From NCBI GenBank assembly GCA_030151865.1, contig JASLCK010000325.1, positions 1 through 45,249 of the forward strand: DNA of 45,249 nt. The letters run 5' to 3'. Every line of letters starts with the position of its first letter. The first letter of the stretch is position 1. This stretch comes from Rhodospirillaceae bacterium. GTDB taxonomy: Bacteria > Pseudomonadota > Alphaproteobacteria > Rhodospirillales > Magnetospirillaceae. Below are positions 31,381 to 38,108 of the stretch, in pieces. Under the pieces are notes generated by a model. That model saw only the letters and a list, made by a program, of their open reading frames with translations. It searched no databases and was not told the DNA's origin. The translations under genes and the position numbers were made by a program.

Positions 31381-31405
31381 CCCGGCCCTGCCAGGCCGGG
31401 TTTTT
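31381..31405 (+). terminator. Plus-strand intrinsic terminator before ner
   Basis: CCCGGCC (31381-31387), loop CTGCCA, GGCCGGG (31394-31400), TTTTT (31401-31405). On the plus strand this is a normal intrinsic terminator and would stop antisense transcription leaving the early operon before it reaches the operators. On the minus strand it forms a leader hairpin in the early transcript, 20 bases before the ner start. Confidence 0.65.
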
Positions 31406-31428
31406 GCGGTCGGTAATGTTAACCACTG

Positions 31429-31457
31429 TTATTAACGATATGCCCATACGGGCACAA
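31429..31457 (-). promoter_or_regulatory. Candidate early promoter Pe
   Basis: Minus strand: -35-like TTGTGC at 31457-31452, exactly 17 bases, -10-like TAATAA at 31434-31429. Matches to the consensus are moderate. Operator site 1 fills most of the spacer, so repressor binding would block it. The transcript would start about 31,422 and reach ner after about 60 bases. Confidence 0.55.
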
Positions 31458-31510
31458 CTTGCAAGCCCAAAAAGGCATTTCCCGCTTGGTTGCGGCTGCC
31501 CCTTTGGGCA
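31441..31510. promoter_or_regulatory. Three-site operator array (TGCCC-N4-GGGCA)
   Basis: Two perfect dyads, TGCCCATACGGGCA at 31441-31454 and TGCCCCTTTGGGCA at 31497-31510, flank a degenerate copy, AGCCCAAAAAGGCA, at 31464-31477. Centres are 23 and 33 bp apart. Site 1 lies in the early promoter; site 3 lies 14 bp before the repressor start. The array is about 1.2 kb from the phage end, similar to the Mu operator/enhancer region. Confidence 0.75.
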
Positions 31511-31524
31511 TTTCGGGAAAAGTC

Positions 31525-32049
31525 ATGCAGGATCAAGAGGATAGTCAAGGTGGGAAGTGGGAAGGGGAAACCCTGCCAGATTTCCCGGAGGACCGGCTCA
31601 AGCGGGAAATTGCTGAGCGCCTCCGTCATGCGCTCAAGCTGGCAGGTGGGCCATCCAAGGTGTCTGCCCGCTCGGGCATGTCCCTTCGTACCATCGCCAA
31701 TTACAGCAGCGAGCGCTCAGAGCTAAAGGCCAGCTCCCTGGTGCGTTTGGCCGAAGCGTGTGACGTTTCGCTGGATTGGCTGGCCACCGGGATGCCGCCC
31801 GTGCATCGCGTTGATCGGATCATGCGTTTCGAGGCTGATGCTGGGGGAGAGCCAAAGACGGTCTTGGACGAAGCCTTATTGGCCAAGGTGATTGCCGCCG
31901 TGGAGGACGTTCCGGCTAGCCGCTCTTTGGCGCCACACAAGAAGGCCCAGGTGCTTTGCACGCTCTATTCCATGTGGGCCGATAGCGAAATTCCAAGCCA
32001 TGAGAAGGGGTTGGACACGGCGGCGCGGCTTGTCGCGCTGGCTTCCTGA
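31525..32049 (+). CDS. Phage repressor, XRE-type HTH
   Basis: A 174-residue repressor candidate on the opposite strand to the early operon. The start is the ATG at 31525 (MQDQEDSQGGKWEGETLPDF); an upstream TTG at 31459 would run through the operators. The HTH covers residues about 30-90: REIAERLRHALKLAGGPSKV, SARSGMSLRTIANYSSERSE, LKASSLVRLAEACDVSLDWL. The C-terminal 85 residues form helices for oligomerisation, without the Ser-Lys peptidase of LexA/CI, so SOS self-cleavage is not expected. It differs from the Mu c repressor, which has a MuA-like domain. It probably binds the TGCCC-N4-GGGCA dyads just upstream. Confidence 0.88.
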   Translation: MQDQEDSQGGKWEGETLPDFPEDRLKREIAERLRHALKLAGGPSKVSARSGMSLRTIANYSSERSELKASSLVRLAEACDVSLDWLATGMPPVHRVDRIMRFEADAGGEPKTVLDEALLAKVIAAVEDVPASRSLAPHKKAQVLCTLYSMWADSEIPSHEKGLDTAARLVALAS

Positions 32050-32060
32050 TAGGGGGGAAC

Positions 32061-32510
32061 ATGAAGCGTTTCATCGTCGCGGCCCTGGCCGTTCTGTTTC
32101 CGCTGGTCGCCATCGCGGCCGACTTCAGCATGGCCGAGGGCAATCTGGCCGCCGAGTTCGGCGCGAAGTTCCAAGTGACGAAGGAAGACGGCCAGCGCCT
32201 GGCCACGGGCTTCTCTGCCGACAACCGCCAGGCCGTGCGGTTCTGGGGAGAGGCCGACGAATATAGCCGTGCCCAGGCCATGGTGGACATGCGCCCGGCC
32301 AATGCCGCCAAGGGGCGGCGGTTCCTGGTCGCGGTGGCCAAGTGGACGCTGGACGACGCGCAATAGGGCGCCGCCGAACGGTTCATTGATGACGGATTGA
32401 CGCGCCTCAAGGTCGGCGAGAAGGCGGCGCAGAAGCTGGGCGGGCGCGCCGTGGAAGTGGAACGCGCCAGCGACGTGCAGGCGGTGCTGCGGATCGGCGG
32501 CGGACGTTAG
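32061..32510 (+). pseudogene. Signal-peptide protein gene interrupted by an in-frame amber codon
   Basis: The ATG at 32061 is preceded by GGGGGG and follows the repressor by 11 bases, so both genes are probably expressed in the lysogen. The protein begins with a clear signal peptide, MKRFIVAALAVLFPLVAIAA, cleaved before DFSMAEG. The frame hits TAG at 32364-32366 (codon 102), but then stays open without any stop for 47 more codons to TAG at 32508. The second part (ERFIDDGLTRLKVGEKAAQK, then LGGRAVEVERASDVQAVLRI) has normal coding character. It looks like a 149-codon lysogenic-conversion gene with a recent nonsense mutation, or a protein that ends early. No family is recognised. Confidence 0.65.
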
Positions 32511-32517
32511 GGGCTGT

Positions 32518-32526
32518 TGTCTAAAA
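32518..32526 (+). repeat. MuA-type end box L3 (TGTCTAAAA)
   Basis: Innermost of three identical 9-mers; followed by GCGT. It lies 189-197 bp from the proposed phage end and 43 bp from the next box, matching the L2-L3 distance in Mu. Confidence 0.6.
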
Positions 32527-32560
32527 GCGTGCGCCGATCAGGCGATTTCGTTGGCGGCGC

Positions 32561-32569
32561 TGTCTAAAA
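32561..32569 (+). repeat. MuA-type end box L2 (TGTCTAAAA)
   Basis: Second box, 146-154 bp from the proposed phage end, same orientation as the other two, followed by TCCGT. The 128-bp distance to L1 leaves room for a bend as in the Mu left end. Confidence 0.62.
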
Positions 32570-32640
32570 TCCGTGTCGGGCCGCCGCGCTTTAAAAATCA
32601 CCCTTTAATGCCAGTGCGCCCGGCGGTTTTCCTGGGGTTC

Positions 32641-32680
32641 GCCGTCTCACGGTGTCGCAAGGTGTCTCACGAAGTCTCAC
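32641..32680 (+). repeat. Four tandem 10-bp units between L2 and L1
   Basis: The 40 bp read as four decamers: GCCGTCTCAC, GGTGTCGCAA, GGTGTCTCAC and GAAGTCTCAC. Three share NNNGTCTCAC exactly; the second is degenerate. One unit per helical turn places the motif on one face of the DNA, in the spacer where HU bends the Mu left end. Confidence 0.75.
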
Positions 32681-32688
32681 CAGAACCC

Positions 32689-32697
32689 TGTCTAAAA
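32689..32697 (+). repeat. MuA-type end box L1 (TGTCTAAAA)
   Basis: Outermost box, 18-26 bp from the proposed end, followed by CCGTTCACC up to the phage terminus. The position relative to the end corresponds to Mu L1. Confidence 0.65.
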
Positions 32698-32708
32698 CCG
32701 TTCACCTG

Positions 32709-32719
32709 GTTACATTGAT
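32709..32719. other. Proposed left phage-host junction (attL)
   Basis: The minus strand reads 5'-TGTAACC from 32714 inward, a TG terminus as in Mu-type elements. The next five host bases, TTGAT (32715-32719), fit the Mu target consensus N-Y-S-R-N on both strands and would be the 5-bp duplication. The other junction is outside the window. Confidence 0.55.
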
Positions 32720-32775
32720 CATTACGCCTTATGATGGCATTTTCATTACATGAATCTATTTTATGGGATAGTGAT

Positions 32776-33006
32776 ATGCCCTATAATATTTTAGGACGCA
32801 TACGTCACAGCGCAGGAAGCTATGGCGTGTTTGAGGTGATGCGTGTCATCTCGAAAGAGCCATTCAGGACAGAAGTTGTGGGGTACGTCGTGCTGAATCC
32901 GGAGGGGACGGTCGAATTCGGGCCGGCCTCTCTCGGTGAATGTATCGATCGGGCTGTTAGTTTAGAACAGGAGTTAAATCCGCCTGTGCCTGGGCCAGGA
33001 ATGTAA
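32776..33006 (+). CDS. Small conserved-looking host protein (76 aa)
   Basis: The chosen start is the ATG at 32776 (MPYNILGRIRHSAGSYGVFE), with GGGA seven bases upstream; an ATG at 32731 is also in frame but lies within 17 bases of the phage end. The protein has beta strands (FRTEVVGYVVLNPEGTVEFG) and a C-terminal helix (LGECIDRAVSLEQELN). No family is recognised. It is the first chromosomal gene beside the prophage; its original promoter may have been displaced by the insertion. Confidence 0.6.
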   Translation: MPYNILGRIRHSAGSYGVFEVMRVISKEPFRTEVVGYVVLNPEGTVEFGPASLGECIDRAVSLEQELNPPVPGPGM

Positions 33007-33169
33007 GGCGTTCTTTCAATTTTTGTCCCTTTTCGCCCCGTCCCCTGTACCCGCCTACTGTGGCCTTTAGACAGGTACGCTGACCTGCAAGGCAGGTTGG
33101 CATCGATCTGGTGTTGCGCGCCGCAGCGCTGTCTTGCGCCGCCAACAAGAGTCTTTCGGCAGATTGCCG

Positions 33170-34069
33170 TTAGAGCGGGATGCCCGCCAGTTTGGCCGCC
33201 TGGGCGTCTTGCTTGGGCGGTCGGCCGAACATGCGGGCATATTCCCGGCTGAATTGGGACGGGCTTTCATAGCCGACCTCAAAGGCAGCGTTGGTGACGT
33301 TGACATCGTCGGCCACCATCAGACGCCGGGCTTCCAGCAGACGCAGCTGCTTTTGGTATTGCAGCGGCGACATGGCGGTCAGGGCTTTGAAATGCTGGTG
33401 AAAGGAAGACGGGCTCATCCCGGCTGCCGCTGCCAGATCATTGACCCGCAGGGTGGTCTTGAAGCTTTCGCGCATCAGGTGGATGGCGGTGGTGATGCGC
33501 CGGATCGGGCTGAACGGCAGCGCCAGTCGGACAATCTGGGCGGCATATGGTCCGCTGAGCAGCCAGAAACACAGCTCGCGCATGATGGTGGGATACAAAA
33601 CGCCCACCGCTTGCGGGCTGTGACACAGGCGGACCAGACGGGTGATGCAATCCAGTACAGGGGTGTCCAGATCGGCCACGAACAGGGGCGATCCCTTGTC
33701 CAAAACCGGGCGGGGCGGCTGATCCATGCTTTCCAGGACCGAACGCAGAATATCCGGGTCGAATTCCAGGGTCAGGCCCAGATAGGGTTCGCTCTGGCTG
33801 GCGCGGCTGATCCGCCCCAAAGCAGGCAGCTCGACACTGACCACCAGGGCCTGACCTTCGCCATAAGTCAGGGTCTGTTCATCCAGGGAAACCTGCTTGG
33901 CCCCTTGGGCGACCACGCACAGCGACGGGCGATACAAAATATGGTGCGGCAGCACCGCATGGCCGGAGCGCATCACGGTCAAGGCGGGAATGGGGGGGCG
34001 ATAGACACCATCGGCATTGCCCAACGGCGCAAGGGTCTGGGCGATGGCTTTTGCTAAATCCGCAGTCAT
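33170..34069 (-). CDS. AraC-family transcription regulator
   Basis: A 299-residue regulator with an N-terminal cupin-like AraC_N domain (LYRPSLCVVAQGAKQVSLDE, then GEGQALVVSVELPALGRISR) and a C-terminal double HTH (LRVNDLAAAAGMSPSSFHQH, FKALTAMSPLQYQKQLRLLE, ARRLMVADDVNVTNAAFEVG, YESPSQFSREYARMFGRPPK). It is divergent from an SDR gene 170 bp away, a common arrangement in which the regulator controls the oxidoreductase. AraC_N-type regulators usually respond to small, often aromatic or aldehyde compounds, but no ligand can be read from sequence. Confidence 0.95.
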   Translation of the reverse strand: MTADLAKAIAQTLAPLGNADGVYRPPIPALTVMRSGHAVLPHHILYRPSLCVVAQGAKQVSLDEQTLTYGEGQALVVSVELPALGRISRASQSEPYLGLTLEFDPDILRSVLESMDQPPRPVLDKGSPLFVADLDTPVLDCITRLVRLCHSPQAVGVLYPTIMRELCFWLLSGPYAAQIVRLALPFSPIRRITTAIHLMRESFKTTLRVNDLAAAAGMSPSSFHQHFKALTAMSPLQYQKQLRLLEARRLMVADDVNVTNAAFEVGYESPSQFSREYARMFGRPPKQDAQAAKLAGIPL

Positions 34070-34239
34070 GGCGCAGCCCTTTCAAGGCGGGTCCAGGATG
34101 ATCCGACCCTAAATCTCCTTCCTGCCGTTGGCCAAGATGGATTGGAGGATTAGGCATAAAATTTCTTGCTTCCGGCACGCGGGGGAGATTCTGCTCGCGC
34201 ATACTGCTTGCCAGATGAACTTTCAGCCGGAGCAGGCAG

Positions 34240-35022
34240 ATGAACAGTCAGAACCTTGAAAACAAAACCGGTAAAATCGCTATCGTGACCGGTGGCAGCC
34301 GTGGCCTGGGGCGCAATATGGCCCTTAACCTGGCCAAGAGCGGTGTCGATCTGATCATCACCTATCATTCGAATCGGGCAGAGGCCGACGCCGTGACCGC
34401 CGCCATCGCCGGGTTGGGCCGCAAGGCCGTGGCGCTGCAGTTGGACACCGGCGACAGCGGGTCGTTCGTGGGGTTCGCCGCAGAGGTCAAGGCGGCGTTG
34501 GCAAAACAGTGGAACCGTCCCAGCTTCGACTATCTGGTCAACAATGCGGGCATCCATCGTGTCGGGGCCATCGGCGCGATCACCGAGGCCGATCTGGACC
34601 TGCTTTACAACATCCACGTCAAAGGCGTGCTGCTGCTGACCCAACATCTGTTGCCGGTGCTGGCCGATGGCGGGCGCATCGTCAATATCTCGTCCGGTCT
34701 GGCGCGCTTCACCATTCCCGGCAATGGGGCCTATGCCGCGATGAAGGGCGCGGTGGAGGTGTTGACCCGCTATATGGCCAAGGAACTGGCGGGACGCGGC
34801 ATTACCGTCAATACGGTGGCTCCCGGTGCGATCGAAACCGATTTCGGCAATGGCGCGGTGCGTGACAATCCCGACTATAACCGCGCCGTTGCCGCCGCCA
34901 CCGCCTTGGGCCGGGCGGGTCTGCCCGATGACATCGGCCCGATGGTGGCGTCGCTGCTGTCGGACGCCAACCGGTGGATGACCGGTCAGCGTCTTGAAGT
35001 ATCGGGTGGGATGAACCTGTAA
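34240..35022 (+). CDS. Short-chain dehydrogenase/reductase
   Basis: A 260-residue classical SDR. The cofactor loop is IVTGGSRGLGRNM (G18, G22, G24), NNAG is at residues 101-104, the catalytic Ser is in NISSGLARF (about 151), and Tyr165/Lys169 are in AYAAMKG. The H-S-N-R segment after the second strand suggests NADP preference. The start at 34240 has GGAG seven bases upstream. It is divergent from the AraC regulator, which probably controls it. The substrate is unknown; oxidation or reduction of a small alcohol or ketone is likely. Confidence 0.95.
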   Translation: MNSQNLENKTGKIAIVTGGSRGLGRNMALNLAKSGVDLIITYHSNRAEADAVTAAIAGLGRKAVALQLDTGDSGSFVGFAAEVKAALAKQWNRPSFDYLVNNAGIHRVGAIGAITEADLDLLYNIHVKGVLLLTQHLLPVLADGGRIVNISSGLARFTIPGNGAYAAMKGAVEVLTRYMAKELAGRGITVNTVAPGAIETDFGNGAVRDNPDYNRAVAAATALGRAGLPDDIGPMVASLLSDANRWMTGQRLEVSGGMNL

Positions 35023-35052
35023 CGCCGGGGCGGGGGCGTCAGCCCCCACCGG

Positions 35053-35694
35053 TCAGGCGGCGTTGATTTGCTCCATCAGGGCGTCGAAATCCTGAAACAG
35101 CAGCCCGGCATCCAAGGGGCGGGGCGCGCCGGTTCCGGTCACGGCCAAGGCGGGCACGCCCTGGGCGCGGATTTGCCGCATCAGACGGCGCGAGGATGAC
35201 AGGGTCAGGGCCAGCAAGTCGGCGATCTGGTCGGGCTGTTCCTCCAAGGCACGGCGCGCGGCATCGAACCCGCCTGCCGTCAGGATCGCTTTCACGCCCT
35301 GAAGGCTGGCATTATCCTGGCCCTGGACATAGCGGGCGGTTTGCAGCAGCGCCAAAGCGTCATATTCCCGCGCCGGTTCAGTCAGGCGCACGGCCATCAA
35401 GGCAGCGGTGGCAGGGCCGGAATCAAAGCGGCCTTGGGGCGCTTCCAGGACGTTGCGGCAATAGTCCGGGGTAAACGTCTGACCCGACAGGGCGGCGATG
35501 CGCTGATCGTTGGCCCAGGCATAAGCCGCGAAATCGGGCGTCATCGGGCGCGCGCTCTCGCCGGAAAACAGTCCCGTGGGGGCCAGGGTGACCGAGACCC
35601 CCGGCTGGCGGCGCAACCGCTCGATGCCGGGGGAGGCCCCATAGCACCAGCCGCATAAAGGGTCGAACAGATAGGTAACCGTGACGTTGCTCAT
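35053..35694 (-). CDS. DsbA/FrnE-like thiol oxidoreductase
   Basis: A 213-residue thioredoxin-fold protein. The active site is YLFDPLCGWCYGASPGIERL, with C14 and C17 in CGWC. The helical insertion (DYCRNVLEAPQGRFDSGPAT, then LTEPAREYDALALLQTARYV) and the cis-Pro region GVPALAVTG are typical of the DsbA/FrnE branch. There is no signal peptide, so it acts in the cytoplasm, as FrnE proteins do. It is convergent with the SDR gene and 21 bases from the histidine kinase gene. Confidence 0.93.
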   Translation of the reverse strand: MSNVTVTYLFDPLCGWCYGASPGIERLRRQPGVSVTLAPTGLFSGESARPMTPDFAAYAWANDQRIAALSGQTFTPDYCRNVLEAPQGRFDSGPATAALMAVRLTEPAREYDALALLQTARYVQGQDNASLQGVKAILTAGGFDAARRALEEQPDQIADLLALTLSSSRRLMRQIRAQGVPALAVTGTGAPRPLDAGLLFQDFDALMEQINAA

Positions 35695-35715
35695 GTTGAT
35701 CCACTCAGGAAGATT

Positions 35716-37950
35716 TCAGTCCTGATGTAGGGGCAGGTGCAGGGTGAAGCAAGCGCCTGCCCCCGGCGCGGATGTCACGCTGAGATCGCCGCCATGACGG
35801 CGCAGAATGGCCCGGCTGATGGCCAAACCCTGGCCGGTTCCCTGGCCGGGCGGCTTGGTGGTGAAAAACATTTCGAAAATTTTGGCCTGCAGTTCGGTGG
35901 GGATGCCGGGGCCGTTGTCACGTACCGACAGTTCGACCCAGCCGCCATGATGGCGGGTTGAAAGAGTGATTTCGCCCAACCCGCCCTGTTGTCCCTGATC
36001 GGCCAGGGCTTGGGCCGAATTGACGATCAGATTGACCAAGACCTGATTGATTTCCCCTTCGATGCCGATAACAGCGGGCAAGTCAGGGTCCAGATCAAGC
36101 TTCAGGTCAGCGACATAACGCCATTGGTTGCGCGTGACCGTGGTTACCAGATCGACCACATGGTTCAGGTCGAACAGCTTGGGCGTCTTGCTGCTGGGAT
36201 AGGAAAATTCCTTGATGGCCTGCACGATCTTGGCGATCCGTGCAATCCCATCCTGGGCTTGGGTCACCGCGCTGGGCAGTTCATCGGACAGGAACCCCAG
36301 ATCAAGCTTGTCCAGCTTGATCCGCAACAGATCCCAGTCGGGCTTTTCTTGCCCTTGCAGGAAGATCAGAAAGTCCAAAAGATCTTCAATTCCATCATGC
36401 AGAAAGGTCAGGTTGTCGCGGACATATTGGGCGGGTGTGTTGATTTCATGGGCGATGCCGCCCGCCAGCGTACCCAAGGCTTCCAGGCGCGACGATTCGG
36501 CCAGCCGCTGGATCATGGCGGCGCGCTCTTCCTCGGCGGCCTTGCGGGCGGTGATGTCTTGCAAGGTCAGCATGCCTTTGCCGGTTTCTCCGTTCCAATC
36601 GGTGCGGGCCAGAAGGATGCGCGGCTTGTCTTCCGGCAGGGGAATACGGATTTCCGCTTCCGCCTGACGGCCTTGCAAAAGATTACGCAGAGGACCCTGG
36701 TCATCGGGATGGACGCTGGCGATCAGGCTTTCCTGGCTCTGGCGATCACGGGATGTTTCCGACATCCCCAACAGGTTGGCGACATCGTCGCCAAAACTGA
36801 CGGCCGCGCTGTGCTGCGTGATATCGATGCAAGCCAGCCGGGCGATGCGGTGCGCCTGATCCAGACGACGGTGCGCGGTGTCGATGGCGGCGGCAAAGGC
36901 TGTGGCGCGATTGGCCTGATCGATGCGGTTCTTCAGAAAGACGACGTGCAAGGCGGACAGCATCAGCGCCAGGGCGCAGATGATATATGCCGCCAACGGA
37001 TGATTATTGGTCTGATAGACCGAACTGGGGATCGCGACAACCAGCCAGTCGCGCCCGGCAAAGCCGATTTTTTCGGCGGTATAGAGGCCATGGCGCAATT
37101 GCTCGGGGCTGCGGTCATCCTGCTTGGGATAAAGCCGCTGTTCGGCGGGCGGGGCCGACAGGTCAAACAGATGGAGTTCCACCAAAGGCAGGATCGCCGC
37201 GGCCTTTTCAGCCTTTCCCACATAATCGACCAGATCGCCGATGCGAAAGACCCCCGAGACATAGCCGATCAGCGGTCCCTGATGCGCCACCAGATCGTCT
37301 TTTGCACTCTGATCAAAGACCGGGGACAGCAGCAAGACGCCGTATTGACCGCCATATTCCTGGACCAGGGTAATCCGCCCGGTGGCTTCGGCCCGGCGGT
37401 TGTCGCGGCTGGATTCCAAGGCTTGGCGGCGCACCGGATTGGACGCCAGATCGAACCCTAGGGCCTTGGTGTTGGTGGCCATCGGTTCCATATAAAACAC
37501 CGGAACATAATCGGGACGTTGGCCGACCGGCTTGGATTTGCCGTCATCATCGCGCTCGGTAAAGCGAAAATCCGGCAGGCCGTCCAGACGGGCGGCGTCC
37601 TCCAGCGCGGCTTTTTGCGCCAGTGGCACCAGCGGGTCCCAGGAAAACCCCTGAACGAAACCCTGGCTGTCGAGAACCGGCTGAACCATGCGGCGGAACT
37701 GGGCGCGGCTGGTCGATCCCGCCGGGGCGATGGCAAAATGCCCACCCAGCAAAGACACGCTGTCAACCGCCACGGCCAGATTGGCCCGCAGCGAAATCAG
37801 CCGGTGATCCGCCAACTCGCGGAACTGCCGTTCGCTGTTGCGGCGTTCCAGTTGAAAAACCAGACTGAACAGCAAAACCGATACCGCGACGCCCAGAATA
37901 ATCGGCGGCAGCAATTGCCAAAACAGACGGGGGCGGGCGTCGGTTGACAT
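35716..37950 (-). CDS. Membrane sensor histidine kinase with CHASE domain
   Basis: A 744-residue kinase, start ATG at 37950 (MSTDARPRLFWQLLPPIILG); a GTG at 37974 would add eight residues. Two membrane helices (residues about 12-32 and 320-339) enclose a periplasmic CHASE domain (FVQGFSWDPLVPLAQKAALE, then VPVFYMEPMATNTKALGFDL and LVQEYGGQYGVLLLSPVF). A PAS-like region (VSFGDDVANLLGMSETSRDR) leads to the H-box LGTLAGGIAHEINTP with H501, then N-box NLIVNSAQAL, G1 RDNGPGIP, F FEMFFTTKP and G2 GTGQGLAISRAI. No response regulator gene is adjacent, so the kinase is an orphan here. The signal is not deducible. Confidence 0.95.
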   Translation of the reverse strand: MSTDARPRLFWQLLPPIILGVAVSVLLFSLVFQLERRNSERQFRELADHRLISLRANLAVAVDSVSLLGGHFAIAPAGSTSRAQFRRMVQPVLDSQGFVQGFSWDPLVPLAQKAALEDAARLDGLPDFRFTERDDDGKSKPVGQRPDYVPVFYMEPMATNTKALGFDLASNPVRRQALESSRDNRRAEATGRITLVQEYGGQYGVLLLSPVFDQSAKDDLVAHQGPLIGYVSGVFRIGDLVDYVGKAEKAAAILPLVELHLFDLSAPPAEQRLYPKQDDRSPEQLRHGLYTAEKIGFAGRDWLVVAIPSSVYQTNNHPLAAYIICALALMLSALHVVFLKNRIDQANRATAFAAAIDTAHRRLDQAHRIARLACIDITQHSAAVSFGDDVANLLGMSETSRDRQSQESLIASVHPDDQGPLRNLLQGRQAEAEIRIPLPEDKPRILLARTDWNGETGKGMLTLQDITARKAAEEERAAMIQRLAESSRLEALGTLAGGIAHEINTPAQYVRDNLTFLHDGIEDLLDFLIFLQGQEKPDWDLLRIKLDKLDLGFLSDELPSAVTQAQDGIARIAKIVQAIKEFSYPSSKTPKLFDLNHVVDLVTTVTRNQWRYVADLKLDLDPDLPAVIGIEGEINQVLVNLIVNSAQALADQGQQGGLGEITLSTRHHGGWVELSVRDNGPGIPTELQAKIFEMFFTTKPPGQGTGQGLAISRAILRRHGGDLSVTSAPGAGACFTLHLPLHQD

Positions 37951-38055
37951 GGTCGGACATCCGGGAAAAATCACCTTTAAATAATCTTCGAATTATTTGT
38001 GTGAATTTTCCATGCGGCAGAGGGCGGCATACCAAGGCTTGAGGGCGGGTACGAA

Positions 38056-38088
38056 AAAAGGCGCAGAACCCAGGGTTTTGCGCCTTTT
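38056..38088. terminator. Bidirectional intrinsic terminator
   Basis: AAAAGGCGCA at 38056-38065 pairs with TGCGCCTTTT at 38079-38088, giving a T run on either strand. It lies 20 bases after the stop of the Pro/Ala-rich membrane protein gene and separates it from the kinase gene. Confidence 0.85.
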
Positions 38089-38108
38089 CCGTTTAGGTGC
38101 TTTTACGC

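Larger units (their letters stand above)
1..32714 (-). mobile_element. Mu-like transposable prophage (incomplete, right end outside window)
   Basis: Co-linear Mu gene order is visible from the transposition genes (MuA at 30.2 kb, MuB at 28.1 kb) through GemA, a Mor/C activator, lysis, terminase, portal, capsid, tail sheath and baseplate genes to the first codons of a gp48-like gene at position 1. All genes except the repressor and one accessory gene are on the minus strand, so the phage left end is at the high-coordinate side. The left end is placed at 32714 because the minus strand there begins 5'-TGTAACC, three MuA-type boxes follow inward, and base composition becomes AT-rich immediately outside. 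The right end, tail fibre genes and any mom-like gene lie beyond the window. No frameshift or deletion is seen in the core genes, so the element may be intact. The exact end is inferred. Confidence 0.93.

Noticed and set aside
31459..31524. Upstream TTG start of the repressor
   Set aside because: It would make the protein start inside the operator array; the ATG at 31525 fits the HTH protein size and leaves the operators non-coding.
32641..32680. CRISPR-like array
   Set aside because: The units are 10 bp, directly tandem without spacers, and no cas gene is near.
32716..32721. Phage end at the TGATCA palindrome
   Set aside because: It would place box L1 farther from the end than in Mu, and the next pentamer fits the target consensus less well than TTGAT; cannot be fully excluded.
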